A stretch of DNA of 64,000 nt, taken from the NCBI GenBank assembly GCA_003550325.1, contig QKWP01000222.1, forward strand, positions 155,756 through 219,755, given 5' to 3'. Positions within the stretch are counted from its first letter, which is position 1; each line of letters starts with the position of its first letter. Under the pieces are notes generated by a model. The model was not told where the DNA came from. It saw nothing but the letters and a program-made list of their open reading frames with translations, and did not search any database. Made by a program: the position numbers and the translations under genes. Source of the DNA: Gigaspora rosea. Taxonomy: Eukaryota > Glomeromycota > Glomeromycetes > Diversisporales > Gigasporaceae. Shown here piece after piece: positions 8,818-19,599 of this stretch.

Positions 8818-10987
8818 TTAATCTTTCGTGATCGTGAGTCTAACTTTGAGGTTTTGGATCATTTTTTTATTCTGCTTAGTGCATTTTTTTGCTGCCCTGA
8901 GTTTTTTTTTATTATTCATACCAACATCAATTTTACTATCTGAATCATCCGGATCAGTACCATGAAATAAAGTTCTGAATTTTTTTTTTTGCTTGATTGA
9001 TGTTGCATAAATAAAAAAAACAATACTATGACGGATATCTGCAATAACAGAAAAATTACTATGGACTAAAATGTTCGATTTAAAAGCAATAGCTTGACCC
9101 TCTTTTGCATGTTTTATTAACTTTAACTCAGGAAACACCAATTGCCCACCTTTAAATGATCCAAGTGGGCACACTACACAAAGTGAATCATGGTAGTCTT
9201 TTTGATCTTGATAGAACTAAGAGATGCTGTTGAAATTAACTTCTATAGTGGAAAATCTACTAAATAATTTCGGAACATTTGGACCAAGATCAAGTTTTCT
9301 CATCTTTGCATGCAAGGCCAAATATGTATCTCTAATATAACCATTAACAGCGTCAGATAATGGTTGAAGGCCTTGTATTAATTCTTGTGGCAGATTAAAA
9401 TGAAATAAGATTAAAATGAAACTGGGAACCTCTCTTGCTCACCTTTAAAGCCTATAAACCCTACATATACTCATTTATTAATAACCCTAACCCTAAACCC
9501 TAACCCTAATGCTAAAAAAAACCCCTAAAAATGTCCCCTAAAAAATTTTAAAATTTTGCTTAAAAAATAGAAAAATTTCATTTTAATCCAATTTCATTTT
9601 AATCTGTCACAATTCTTGAATACATTTTAAATAATCCTGGTTATGAGATGAGGCGGTATTTGCAGTTGTGTAGGGTTCATTATTGTTGCCTATGAAGGCA
9701 CCAAAATGCCCTACTAATTCTTTTTTAAATTCTTTCGATTGATGTTTTTATTATTGAGATTGTGATTATAATATTGGTTTATTATAATACTTGCATTTTC
9801 AATGAGCATCGTAGTAGGTAGGTCAAAAAAATCTACTACAGTTTCGCCAAAAGAATTTTTGAAGCATTGTAGATTGAAGACATGGCAATAGCCTTCAAAT
9901 TTATTACCAATAGCTACATCTTTTGTGGCCTCTTTAGCTACATCTGATTTATTTGTTGATGATTGGCTAAACATTCCTGAGATATTATATTCTTTTTGTA
10001 TTTTTTCTGAGCTTCTTGATAGGCATGTATAATATTAGACCAGAGGTGATAGCAGTGAAGACGAAATTGCTTATTAACATTGGGAACCTTTGAAAATTAG
10101 CCCACAACCAAACTCTTTCCACTCTTCAGGTGTCGAATTTGAAGAGCCTTTATTAAAGATCTCGGACTTCAGCAGAGTCATATAATGTATTGGTATTTCA
10201 GAGTTATCAATGGGCATCAGTTGGATAGTTTGTCTCTGTTGCCTTCTTTCCAAAAACCTTTTAATAAAAGTAAATTTTGGATCTATCAAAGTATAAGGCT
10301 GTAAAATTTTAGTCGATTTAAGATCACTAGAAAAAAAGTCTTCAGATATCCATCGGGTACAGATATATTCATGAGCCCCATCTTTGGTCGACTGGCGGAT
10401 TTCTGCTTGGGTTTTATGCTAAAGAATATATATTCAGAAATATCTCACTTTATAATGTTTTATTATGAAGTTAAATAAAAACATTTCGAGATGGATATAT
10501 TCAGATCATTTTTTATCTTATAGCTCAGCATTAAATGGGAAGCTCGTTCAGTTTTCCTCTCCTCGCTAATAAGATAATTATGATTTGACAATCATGCCCT
10601 CAATAATAGTGAAGCACAATAATAATGGAGAGAGAACAGCCAGATCCCAGGCCTGCCTTGAAAGGCAAAAACTGCCCCTAGGAAGACTAAACTATAAAAA
10701 AAACTAAATATAATAAAGAATGATTAACATACTTTTAGAGGATTATAGAAAATATTCTCTCTTTTATCGGCTTGGTAAAGTATAATATTGGATGTGGATT
10801 TGCCCTCATTGGTAATTGAACTAACAGGCTTTACAATTTTTGCATTTTTTGTAGCATACAAATCCTTTTGACGAAGATTTCTCTTAAAGGCCTTGGATAA
10901 GATAACAGGAGTATTTTCAACGACATAGTGAGGATAGAAGTAAGCAATTTTATAAAAATAAAAAATTTTATATTCTCTTGAAAACAA
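8818..10987 (-). pseudogene. 2-oxoglutarate/Fe(II) oxygenase-like gene, decayed
   Basis: Fragments in several frames read in order from 10987 to 8818. The N-terminal block includes KAFKRNLRQKDLYATKNAK, followed by a donor-like AAAAG/GTATGT at about 10738. Next come KTQAEIRQSTKDGAHEYICT to FGCGLIFKG, then GYCHVFNLQCFKNSFGETVV, then ELVGHFGAFIGNNNEPYTT, then VPKLFSRFSTIEVNFNSIS. The catalytic part reads FYQDQKDYHDSLCVV, GGQLVFPEL, GQAIAFKSNILVHSN and DIRHSIVFF. The H-x10-R-x-S of the distal strand is the family's iron and 2-oxoglutarate site. The expected H-x-D reads Y-x-D after a TAG stop at about 9219. The pattern resembles TET/JBP-like fungal oxygenases associated with mobile DNA, an inferred placement. 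A hAT-like element splits it at 9388-9610. Confidence 0.55.
9388..9610. mobile_element. hAT-like MITE carrying telomere-like repeats
   Basis: The ends TGGCAGATTAAAATGAAAT and (complement) GTGACAGATTAAAATGAAAT are inverted repeats. An 8-bp direct repeat AATTCTTG flanks them at 9380-9387 and 9611-9618. Removing the element restores the oxygenase reading frame (..DYLKCIQELIQGLQ..). The middle (9480-9511) holds several CCCTAA units. No coding capacity. Confidence 0.82.
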
Positions 10988-12261
10988 GCAAATTCGGAAC
11001 AGAACTTTGTACTGGATCCTTTTATTATAAATTACGGCTTATTTTTATTAGTTCAGTATATACTGTAATAATCTGACATGAAGTAGTATGCAATATAAAT
11101 GACTCAGCATTGCAATAATTTAACACGAGTCAACTAATATTTTTTATTTGGCATCTTAATATAGCACAATAATTTCTACATACAGTACAAATAATTAAAT
11201 TGGTTACCAATTCAGCACCACAATTATTGAACACAGCAATTCAATCAACAATTACACGTTTTCTATATTTGGTATTAGATATTTGCTTATACAGGGTATA
11301 GTAATAATTTTATATGCTATATATCCCAAGCCCGATTTACAAATTTAGAATAAGCGACCTATTATAACAGATCAAATATCTAGCATCACATTTTTTTACC
11401 GATTTATTTCAACATTGATCCATGCTAGAAAAAAATAAGTACGTATTTGTCATATCATATGATTTAACGGTTTCCATGGGTCCGCTTTTATTTTGGCTCT
11501 CTTTTTTCTCACAGGCTTGAAAAAAGAAATCTGATAATCCAGAATTGTTTGATCAGACAAAATTTTCTTTTTTTGAATGAAGGGGTCGAAAAATAGCGAT
11601 AAAAATTTGACTGGCTTTAATAATCAATGGTCTGCATTAAATTTTATGCGGTATCACTCTCCTGCAGAATCATTTCTCATGGTGCGATTTTTTTATTAAT
11701 GAATATTATGAAAGTCTAGACCCTTTTCCTTACTTTATACGATCCGCGATAAGAATGAGACTTAAAAAGGCTATAAGGGCAATGAGTATAATGTTCTTAA
11801 TCAGTAGTTTTTTCAAAAATTTATATGTTACAGGAACTTCGAATCTATGCCATCTCTGAGATCGTCAGATCTAAACCCACTTTAAACGATCATCAAATCT
11901 AAGGGGTTTAATTTCACCTAAAAAAAATAATAAAATACATTCAGCATATAGAGCTTATGGCTAAATAAACTTGCTTTATGGAGAAACTACTGGTGTTGAA
12001 TTTGGGTAATATAATTACTAATCATATATTTTTTCTAGCAAGTTTTTTAGATCTAACGAATATGAAGTATAAAAATAAGCGTGTTTCCTCCCATAAGATA
12101 AGTTAGCAATAATGTTATTTTTTTCTTATATATTTTTTACTTGATTTACTTGCTCGTAATTTATTTTTAAAGTAATTTGCTATTTTATTTAACAGAGACT
12201 ATGAAAACGAATTTTTTCTTACTATAATTTTTGTATATTGACCACTACAAATCCTATTAGC
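10988..12261. other. No supportable gene
   Basis: AT-rich sequence with CACAATAATT/ACAGCAATTC-type simple repeats at 11080-11240. A short unbroken plus-strand stretch near 11690-11850 (INEYYESLDPFPYFIRSAIR) hints at decayed coding sequence but matches nothing recognisable. Confidence 0.4.
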
Positions 12262-12800
12262 CTTAATTGATGATCTGGATAAGATCAGCACTATTACTAT
12301 ATTGGGACAATAGTAAATTTTGGGGATAAGTACTATATAAACTTTTTATTATATGCTGAAATCTGACAACCATAACTATGGAAGTAATTTTTTTATTAAG
12401 TTAATAGCACAAGTCAATTAATAAAAAGTTGTAGAGCTCACTGAGACGCATCTAATGATGGTTAGATCATTCAAATTGGCCTAGTGTATGTTGAGATATT
12501 GCTAAAAAACAATTGGCCAACTATATAAAATTCTATGTAAACAAACTAGAAATTTTATATAGTCGGCCAATCGTTTTTAGTGATATCTCAGCAAACACTA
12601 GGCCAATTTGAATGAACTAACCACCATTAGATGTGTCTCAGTGAGCTCTACAACTTTCAATTAATTGACTTGTGCTGTTAACTTAATAAAAAAATCACTT
12701 CCATAGTCACGGTTGTCAGATTTCAGCATATAATAAAAAACAGTAATTTCCCCTAGATTCTAATATAAAAATAGTGCTGATCTTATCCGGATCAGTAATT
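12262..12800. repeat. Palindromic element, relative of 848-1883
   Basis: A 540-bp inverted repeat centred near 12540. The left arm has GGATAAGATCAGCACTATT at about 12277 and the right arm its complement at about 12770. TGCTGAAATCTGACAACC and the GTAGAGCTCACTGAGACGCA module are also mirrored. The inner GTTAGATCATTCAAATTGGC module is the same family as in the 848-1883 foldback. The element abuts and partly provides the first codons of the short frame at 12774. Confidence 0.75.
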
Positions 12801-12974
12801 AAGTGCCTTTTTCCGGATGGTAATTCTATTAATATTCGGATATGCAAGGAAGATAAGGTTGCAGTGCTTAAAGACGCAGTTAAGAAACTAGGTCATCAAG
12901 ATTCCGATCTCTACATTATCATTCCTAAGAATTCGATGCCCGAAATGTTTGATTATTTTAAGAGTAGAGTGTAA
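12774..12974 (+). CDS. Short fragment, possibly Crinkler-header-like
   Basis: A 66-residue frame opening with GTG inside the right arm of the palindromic element. Its own sequence starts about IKCLFPDGNSINIRICKEDK. The VAVLKDAVKKLG block followed by D-L-Y-I resembles the ubiquitin-like header of Crinkler-type fungal proteins (L-K-D-x-I-K). The typical header length, an ATG and all downstream domains are missing. It is best seen as an orphan fragment truncated at its 5' end by the element. The family call is tentative. Confidence 0.3.
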   Translation: MLILSGSVIKCLFPDGNSINIRICKEDKVAVLKDAVKKLGHQDSDLYIIIPKNSMPEMFDYFKSRV

Positions 12975-13628
12975 TAACATCATTTCTATTATGAAACTTA
13001 TTGTTATATCGTTGGTATCACAAAATCTCTAATACTAATATGTATCGAATATTCTAGATATTTTATTTACTATCAAAAAATCGGTTTTAACTTGTTTTAG
13101 CACCTGCAAAAAATGTCTAACAACCGTAACTATTACTAACTTCTTGTCATATTTTTTTAAAAAATTAAATATAAAATGTTAAATTCTTTGCTTTGAAGGA
13201 CATTGAAAATACCGTAAATATAGTTTTTTTTATGTAAACAAAAATGTATTTTATTTAACTATAGAGCAAGTTTTTTTATGCCGTGCTACATAATATGACA
13301 ATTTTACTATTATTGAAAATGATCGACATACACTCTACCCTTAAAAATGGAACTTTTGATACAAATCAAGTTCATATTATCGTAAAACCAAAGGAATAAT
13401 TTTTTTTTTCTTGTATTCGCATTATGTAACAGCGATGTATTTTTTATTATACAGTATAAATAAAAAAATATTTTTATTGGTGTATTGTTGTTCCGGCAAC
13501 AATTTTTTATTAAATAAAGAAGGGGGTTGGACCCACCATTTTTTATTTTTACGCGATTTTTTTACAATGTAGTGGAGACCATTGAGTTAACTTCATTAAT
13601 CTGCTGTTATGGATTCAAGTACTGCCTG
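12975..13628. other. AT-rich spacer with a solo TTAA-MITE end
   Basis: No gene. At 13317-13347 the sequence AATGATCGACATACACTCTA followed by CCCTTAA matches the right end of the TTAA-type element at 23338-23820. No matching left end was found nearby, so it is a truncated copy. Confidence 0.5.
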
Positions 13629-15322
13629 TTAATATGCGCTAATTATATAATCAGAATTTTTATAAGTTTTTTTCCCGCCACTTAAATCATAATAATAACC
13701 TCTGTCAGATTCACCATATCCATCGTCATCCGATTCATCTGGCATCTCTTCTTCAGAATTACTAGAATCATTTTCATCATCAGACTTAACTTTCTTTGAT
13801 TCTCCTTCTTCCTCCTTTAAATACTCTTCATCAAAATACACATTATCGTAATTATCTGCCTTAGCTGGAGTTACTATATTTGATGACATTTCATTCTGCC
13901 TTTTCTTCTTTATCCTAGCTTCATCCTCCTCAAAAGCTTCCCCGATCATTTTATCAAAATCGTCCTCACCTGAAACATCTGTGGTGTCGCCAGAATTATT
14001 TCCCTTTGGGCCATCTTGGTTGGAACCATTAGCTGAAGTATTAACCATAGTCTCGGAGATTTCGTTCACATGACTAGTGATTGTCTTCGATTTGACCTGC
14101 TCTATGATGTATTCGATTTGAGGATTAGTTAGTCTTGAAATTCTGTCAGCACTACAAGTGACCCGCTGAACCATATGCCATCCTATACCTTTATTTTTTT
14201 TCAGAGTTACAGGATCATATTCATACCCAAATAACTTATTAATTTTTCTTGCTTTACAGGTCATTACACGTAAATATCCATCTGTAACATCTGTGAGGTA
14301 TGGCACCATTTCATCATAGATCCGTCTGATCCGTAAGTTTCTTATCTCCAGATCTAAGCTCCACAACCTTATCTTCAAACCTTTCGGAGAAGCAACCCCA
14401 AGATGAAATCTCTCCTCGCTTTGCTATAATTGATTTTTTTCTTGTAACAATCGATTGGCAGAATAAATTATCAAGTTTCTTAATATTTAACGATCCGGGA
14501 ATTAGGGTTCTGGGAGGAGAAAACTTAATAGATTCCAGAAGTCGACTGTTAGATGAGAGTAACTCTTCCAACAAACCTTGTACGAATTCGGTTACTATAT
14601 TCGGTTCTACCGCTGATTTATCTTGATCGTTGACGGTTTTTATATCATGTGGTACTTTCGAATCTACAACGGAATTCGCAATACATTTCTGAGCATAGTC
14701 TTGTGAGGTATTTGCAACGACCTTTATTTCGCGAGATGACTCTGAGGAGGTACAGCTATTAATTTTATCAATGTTTTGACTTTCCGACTCAACCAAGTTG
14801 TTAACAATGGCAAATATATCTGTTGTACATACGGGGTCGGATGCGACATCTTGTGTATCTGTCTCACGCTGAATTTTCTTCTCCTTATTGTGTCGCCTTA
14901 TTTCATCACCAACGCTTTTCTTATGCATCTCATCCAAGAAATTATCCATCTCTTTCTCCTGTGATGGTTTTTCATGCACCGGAATTTAAATTAGAAGGGT
15001 TGTTATTAGTAATATCATTTTGCAAATGCTTATGTTCCAATGTAGGGACTCTATCAGTAGTATCTGTCCTATTTTTCTCTAGAACCTCAATTCTGGCGTC
15101 ACGTCTGTTATTCTCTTCCATAATCTGCTTTATAAGTTCTGCATTTCTAGCCTCGACATCGGCAACCTTCTTCCTAAGTTTGTGAATCTCGACAACCCTG
15201 ACTTCAAATTCAGCAAGCTTCTTTCTAAGTTCGGGAATTTCAGAATTCTTGGCCTCAAGTTCAGCTTTCTCAACCTCAAGCTCGGTAATGCGCTGTCTCA
15301 ATGAATCTATTTCGGACTGCAT
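13629..15322 (-). pseudogene. Coiled-coil multigene-family protein, two frameshifts
   Basis: Three overlapping minus-strand frames (15322-14972, 14979-14314, 14378-13629) read as one protein of about 560 residues. The first is a heptad-rich coiled coil (MQSEIDSLRQRITELEVEKA, repeated ELRKK and VEARNAEL). The middle frame has E-K-E-M-D-N-F-L-D-E-M-H-K-K and a Trp/aromatic block (EISSWGCFSERFEDKVVEL). The third has RIYDEMVPYLTDVTDGYLRV, KINKLFGYEYD, a ITPQ-like NPQIEYIIEQV helix and a long acidic Ser/Asp/Glu tail. The order matches a large glomeromycotan family known to me only as hypothetical coiled-coil proteins. The junctions at about 14975 and 14330 are single-base shifts, not GT..AG introns. 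It is either a young pseudogene or carries assembly errors. Function unknown. Confidence 0.6.
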
Positions 15323-16155
15323 GCCTGTATATAATATTAGTTGTTGTTTATACTTGATATATTAATATTCAAAATCGGTAAAAATATGTAGGTTATGCCG
15401 AAACCTGTTAACTTGTTAACGGGTTTTTTTTGCCAAGAAAAATTTTTATTAATACATGCGAAAAACTAATACAAATGTTCGGGACCTAGCCCATGATACA
15501 TGACGTCTATGCTATTATTTGCGGACTAATGTCTGCGTGAAAAATTTCACGCTCTATCGCTTTACCAAAAAAATTCTCGATCATATGCGAGTTAAAAGAC
15601 AGATATCAATACAATAAAATATACACATGCGAAAGTAAACGCGATTATTTATGCGAAATTGGCCCAGTTTTATTGATACAGTAAAAATAAAAATAACTTC
15701 AGGATATATATGGGGGCTCGTCAGTAGAAAAGGGGTAGAAAGTTTTTACCACTTTTTTTTAAAATTTTAAATTAAAATAGTTCAATAACTACTATATCAA
15801 ATTAAATAAATTTTTTTTTATTTTAATTTTATAACTACATATAATTAAAATAAAAAAAAATTATTAAATTTAGTTTAGTAGCTATTGAGATATTTCAGTT
15901 CAAAGTCTAAAAAACTTTTACTTAGAAACTTTCTACCCCCTTTCTACTGACGAGCCCCCATATATTTTAGAAATTTACGTTTTTACCTGTATCAGTGGAA
16001 ATATTTTGTCGACATCATTAATACCACAACAATTAGTATGAAAATCGAAATCAAAATGCAAATTGGCCAAGGTTTGACATAGTAATACGTTTATTTAACA
16101 AAACATATACATTATATCAGAAAATAGACTCTTCAAAAATGAAATTATTGTTACA
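15323..16155. other. Spacer; one MITE, otherwise nothing seen
   Basis: Holds the MITE at 15705-15966. The rest is AT-rich DNA without a supportable frame. The interval separates two minus-strand genes. Confidence 0.5.
15705..15966. mobile_element. MITE with GGGGGCTCGTCAGTAGAAA ends
   Basis: TATGGGGGCTCGTCAGTAGA at 15709 and its complement ending at 15962 form inverted repeats of about 40 bp that continue through GGGGTAGAAAGTTT. The flanks are TATATA, compatible with a TA duplication, but the exact edge is ambiguous. The interior is A/T only. Confidence 0.75.
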
Positions 16156-17695
16156 TTATTTGGCTAATTTAGCCTTCTTTTGTTTTGCCGATTCTATTAA
16201 CCTTTCTGCATCTTTTAATAACCAAACAACCTGTCCTAAGACCTCAGTAACCCCTTCCTCAATATTACCACCCCAATTGATTGTAGTCCCATGTTCTGAA
16301 TGAATTTTATATTCTGGCTTATCTCCATTCATAGAACACTCGAAGAAATACCAACATTTACTATCAGTAACTATTCCATACACTTTATCAATAACCAAAT
16401 CATTTTCAACCTCACGTTTTCGCTTTCGAGAATTCTATTGAATAACAAAGTTAGGTTTGAATAAAATTAATATAGTTAAATTCATATTTTTACTCACCTC
16501 AAGCGATGAATGAAGCTGTACGATTATTTGCGCTGCACCTTGTATAAAATCATCCCTTTTTACCTCTACAACGCTGATGATTATATTTTCCAATATCATA
16601 CAAAAATCTACTGGTCCACGGCCATATCTCCCTTGAATATACTCTTCAGGATATATTTGAGCCTTATCACCACATATGGAGCTTGCCACTGCAAGAAAAG
16701 GAATTACAAAATGACTATTATACGCTTCAGAATCACCGCGGACTGTTGATTGACGAATATTTAGTTCTTTAATAAGATGCAAAATCAACTCTTGGGACTT
16801 TTTATCTTCAAATTTATCGATACCACAAGTGAATTTAGGAAGATTTTTGTAATGAGCCGGTAGTTTGAATATATTGCTAACATCATTGAAGGTCCATTCC
16901 GAATATAGTTTCTGTACAGTATAAACATTGATTATAAGACTTAGAGAGTTCATTGCTACACAGAAATTGAGATATTGTTCATATGATTTATCATCAATTA
17001 GGCTTTGCTCCTCATTATTTTTGGCATTATCATTACTGCCACAAAGAATTAAATCTTCTGGATCAACTTCTTCTGGAAAAGATAATTGGCTGTGAATATA
17101 TATCTTTAGTTCTTATAGTGACAAGTTGGAAAAGTCAACAGTCCAGCTAAATTTCTTGCTCTTTTTCGCATACGATGCCTTGATTGAAAATACTGTGAAA
17201 AATTATAACAAAAAAATTAGAACTGAACTACATAATAACTCAACTCACTATAAAATATAATATACCTTTTGCAGACCTCGCAAAAATTCCAATTCTTTCT
17301 TCAATTCTAGTATTTCTTTCAACATAGATGGTTTTTCGACTATGGTGTGGATATAGTATGAGGCCCAAGTTAATAAATGAAATTATTGCGGAGAAAGCAG
17401 TATAGGTTTGGAATATTCGAATGCAGTCGTAGTACTACTTACCCTCTCCTTCGCCCTTGATGTCCCTTACTAACTTTGCAATTCTTTCTGCTGGACCCCC
17501 TTTTAAACCATATTTTATAAGCTTTTCCGCATCCAACTCAAGGAAATCACCAGCAACCTCTTCGTTTTCAATAACTTTTATGTGTTTATCATCAAGGTCT
17601 AACTTATCCTTATTTTTCTGTAGGAAATTAATTACGTCAGCTCGCTTCCATTTCTGAACATCCTCGACTGACGGAAGGGTAAAATTTTCGGACAT
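16156..17695 (-). CDS. SAM-domain plus restriction-endonuclease-like protein
   Basis: A four-exon gene. Exon 1 (17695-17443) encodes a sterile alpha motif: MSENFTLPSVEDVQKW, then VAGDFLELDAEKLIKYGLKG, GPAERIAKL. Exon 2 (17339-17266) is a short coiled helix (EKPSMLKEILELKKELEFLR). Exon 3 (17192-16498) has a FSWTVDFSNLSL region, SEWTFNDVSNIFKL, and a PD-(D/E)XK-like core GRGPVDFCM..SVVEVKRDDFIQG. Exon 4 (16434-16156) adds NSRKRKREV, GIVTDSKCWYFFECSM and VLGQVVWLLKDAERL. The introns are GTAAGT..AG, GTATAT..AG and a 63-bp GTGAGT..AG (16497-16435). Two faults are visible: TAA at 17115-17113, and a one-base phase mismatch at the exon 2/3 junction. The architecture is like glomeromycotan Crinkler-type proteins. 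Nuclease activity is inferred from D..E-x-K. It may be a recent pseudogene. Confidence 0.72.
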
Positions 17696-17798
17696 GGTTA
17701 TATATATTTTTTGTGTTTGCTTGAATGAGAAGTAGTACAACTCGCACAGGAAGTGAAAAATTTTTTTTACTTAGTAGAAGTCGTCGAACGTCCCTAGC

Positions 17799-18152
17799 TC
17801 TCCCACAAAAAATTGTTCACCCCCTGTAATAATGACCAATCGAATTTCAGGATCAGGTGTAACGTAAAATTCGAAACGAAACCACCTTTTTACAAAAAAA
17901 AACAAAAATAGCTTTAAATTTTAATTAGGAAACCACCTTCTGCGGCCTAATTAAAAGTGTTCTTTGTGGAATTTTACTAAAAGAGCATACCAACCCTGCG
18001 CTGTTCTCACCCTAACCATAAATATAACGCGTTGTTAGTTTTATACGCAACTTTTTACTTAGAAAACAAAAACGTTTGTTTTGACTATCACGTTACACCT
18101 GTTCTTAAATTTTGATTGGCTAAAAGTTCAGGGGGTGAACAATTTTTTATGA
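17799..18152. mobile_element. MITE family M1, copy 1
   Basis: Inverted repeats of about 70 bp. The left is CTCCCACAAAAAATTGTTCA and the complement of the right is CTCATAAAAAATTGTTCACC, both continuing through GACCAATCGAA/AGCCAATCAAA to AGGTGTAACGTGA. The interior block TTAGGAAACCACCTTCTGCG is found inverted in the copy at 55779-56120. No coding capacity; the duplication is not resolved. Confidence 0.78.
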
Positions 18153-18530
18153 GTCGAAAAAGTCGTACATTCACCCCTTTTATAGTTTATACAAACAATC
18201 AGATTGTCGTACAACAGATCACGCATGCAGATTTCCATGGCCTCGTCACTAGTTATCATTATAACAATACACTAACAATACAGAACTGTATCACGATTAT
18301 ATTTTAGTCAAAATTTTAAATGGTTATAATATTATGCACGATAGTGCATGGATTTCAATATTTCGTGTGATAACATGTGTTACGTGACAAAGTATTGTTA
18401 TGTGGAGAAAATAAAAATTTATTATTTATTACTGAAGAAGTGTGACATTGGTGTCACAGTAAGATTTTACGCCTTCTCGTAATTGCATCATTCAAAGCCA
18501 GAATATGTTACAGAATATATAAAACGATTA

Positions 18531-18761
18531 CCGTATTTTGCGAGCTAAACCACCCCTCCCCTGTCGGATAATGCGAAAATTTCCATGGTACATATCAAAT
18601 GAAACAATCGGAGCTAACGATTGGCTTTCACAATATGTAATAGACAATATTACATACACTACAGTATAATAAATATATTATATATCCGCATGCACCATCA
18701 AAATATCTGTATTATCTGGTAATTATTTTATGGGGAGGGTAGTTTAGCCCACGAAATACGG
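18531..18761. mobile_element. TA-type MITE (CCGTATTTTGCGAGC ends)
   Basis: The left end CCGTATTTTGCGAGCTAAAC and the complement of the right end, CCGTATTTCGTGGGCTAAAC, are inverted repeats. TA is at 18529-18530 and 18762-18763. It is 231 bp long and carries no gene. Confidence 0.83.
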
Positions 18762-18763
18762 TA

Positions 18764-19599
18764 CTAGCAAATGAGTCATCTTGGAAAAATTATCATATTC
18801 ACACCGCTTATATATTCAATTCGCTACTTTTTTGCATGTTTTTCAATATAGGTGTGAATGGTGATTGCATTCGTTACAAACATTACACTCGTGCTTCCAA
18901 CCTCCAAAGATATACTACTTTACAAAGTAATTTTGTTTGTCTCTACGTGTAAGTGTCTTATTCTGACCTTTCATCTTTTACAAAGTAAAAGGAAAAAATA
19001 TAACGTGGCTAAAACTTTTTTATTATACAAACCTGCAATGCTTGGCACTCGTGCTTGTGACCTGTTTAAAAACAAATTATGCATAGGAAAGGGCCATGAT
19101 TTTATTCCTATATTTAGCAAAAAAATTTTTTCTTTTACGGACGCAGTAAGAAAAATTATTTTTGTGTGCCATCTATCTGTACATGTTTATTCCATAATTT
19201 TATTAATTTTATAGATATAGGTGCCAGCCTGAACCCCTCCCTTGATCTTTGATCTGCAGAAGATAACCTATCAATTAGCTAGCCTTTCTTTTTTTGAATA
19301 AAGGGAAATAAATTTATCTCCCGAAATAGCCGGCCGTTAAGGCACTTCGTAAGTCATTTTACATATGACTATCTGATGGTAAAGTTTGGACATGGTGTCC
19401 AGGCTCGGTAATTATTTTCCATGATGTTTGGCAATCAGTTATACACATTTAAAAAATCAAGCCCGAGATAGTGGGATATGCAAATGCTTTATTATATGTT
19501 TGAGAATACATGTGAATGAAATTCTGTTTTTTCTAATAGTAGAGTCTGGACACGGTGTCCGGGCTCAACTTAATTGCGCAGAAGAAATGGCACAGTATA
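18764..19599. other. No convincing gene; short GGACACGGTGTCC repeats
   Basis: A 118-codon plus-strand frame (18858-19214) is Leu/Ile/Lys-rich with no recognisable motif and is not called as a gene. The sequence TGGACATGGTGTCCAGGCTC at about 19387 recurs as TGGACACGGTGTCCGGGCTC at about 19547 in direct orientation. This may mark a small element. Confidence 0.4.

Noticed and set aside
14776-15185. Two plus-strand frames of 62 and 120 codons
   Set aside because: Antisense shadows of the coiled-coil gene on the minus strand.
18858-19214. 118-codon frame as a membrane protein
   Set aside because: Hydrophobic composition follows from T-rich DNA; no start context, homologous motif or conserved neighbour is seen.
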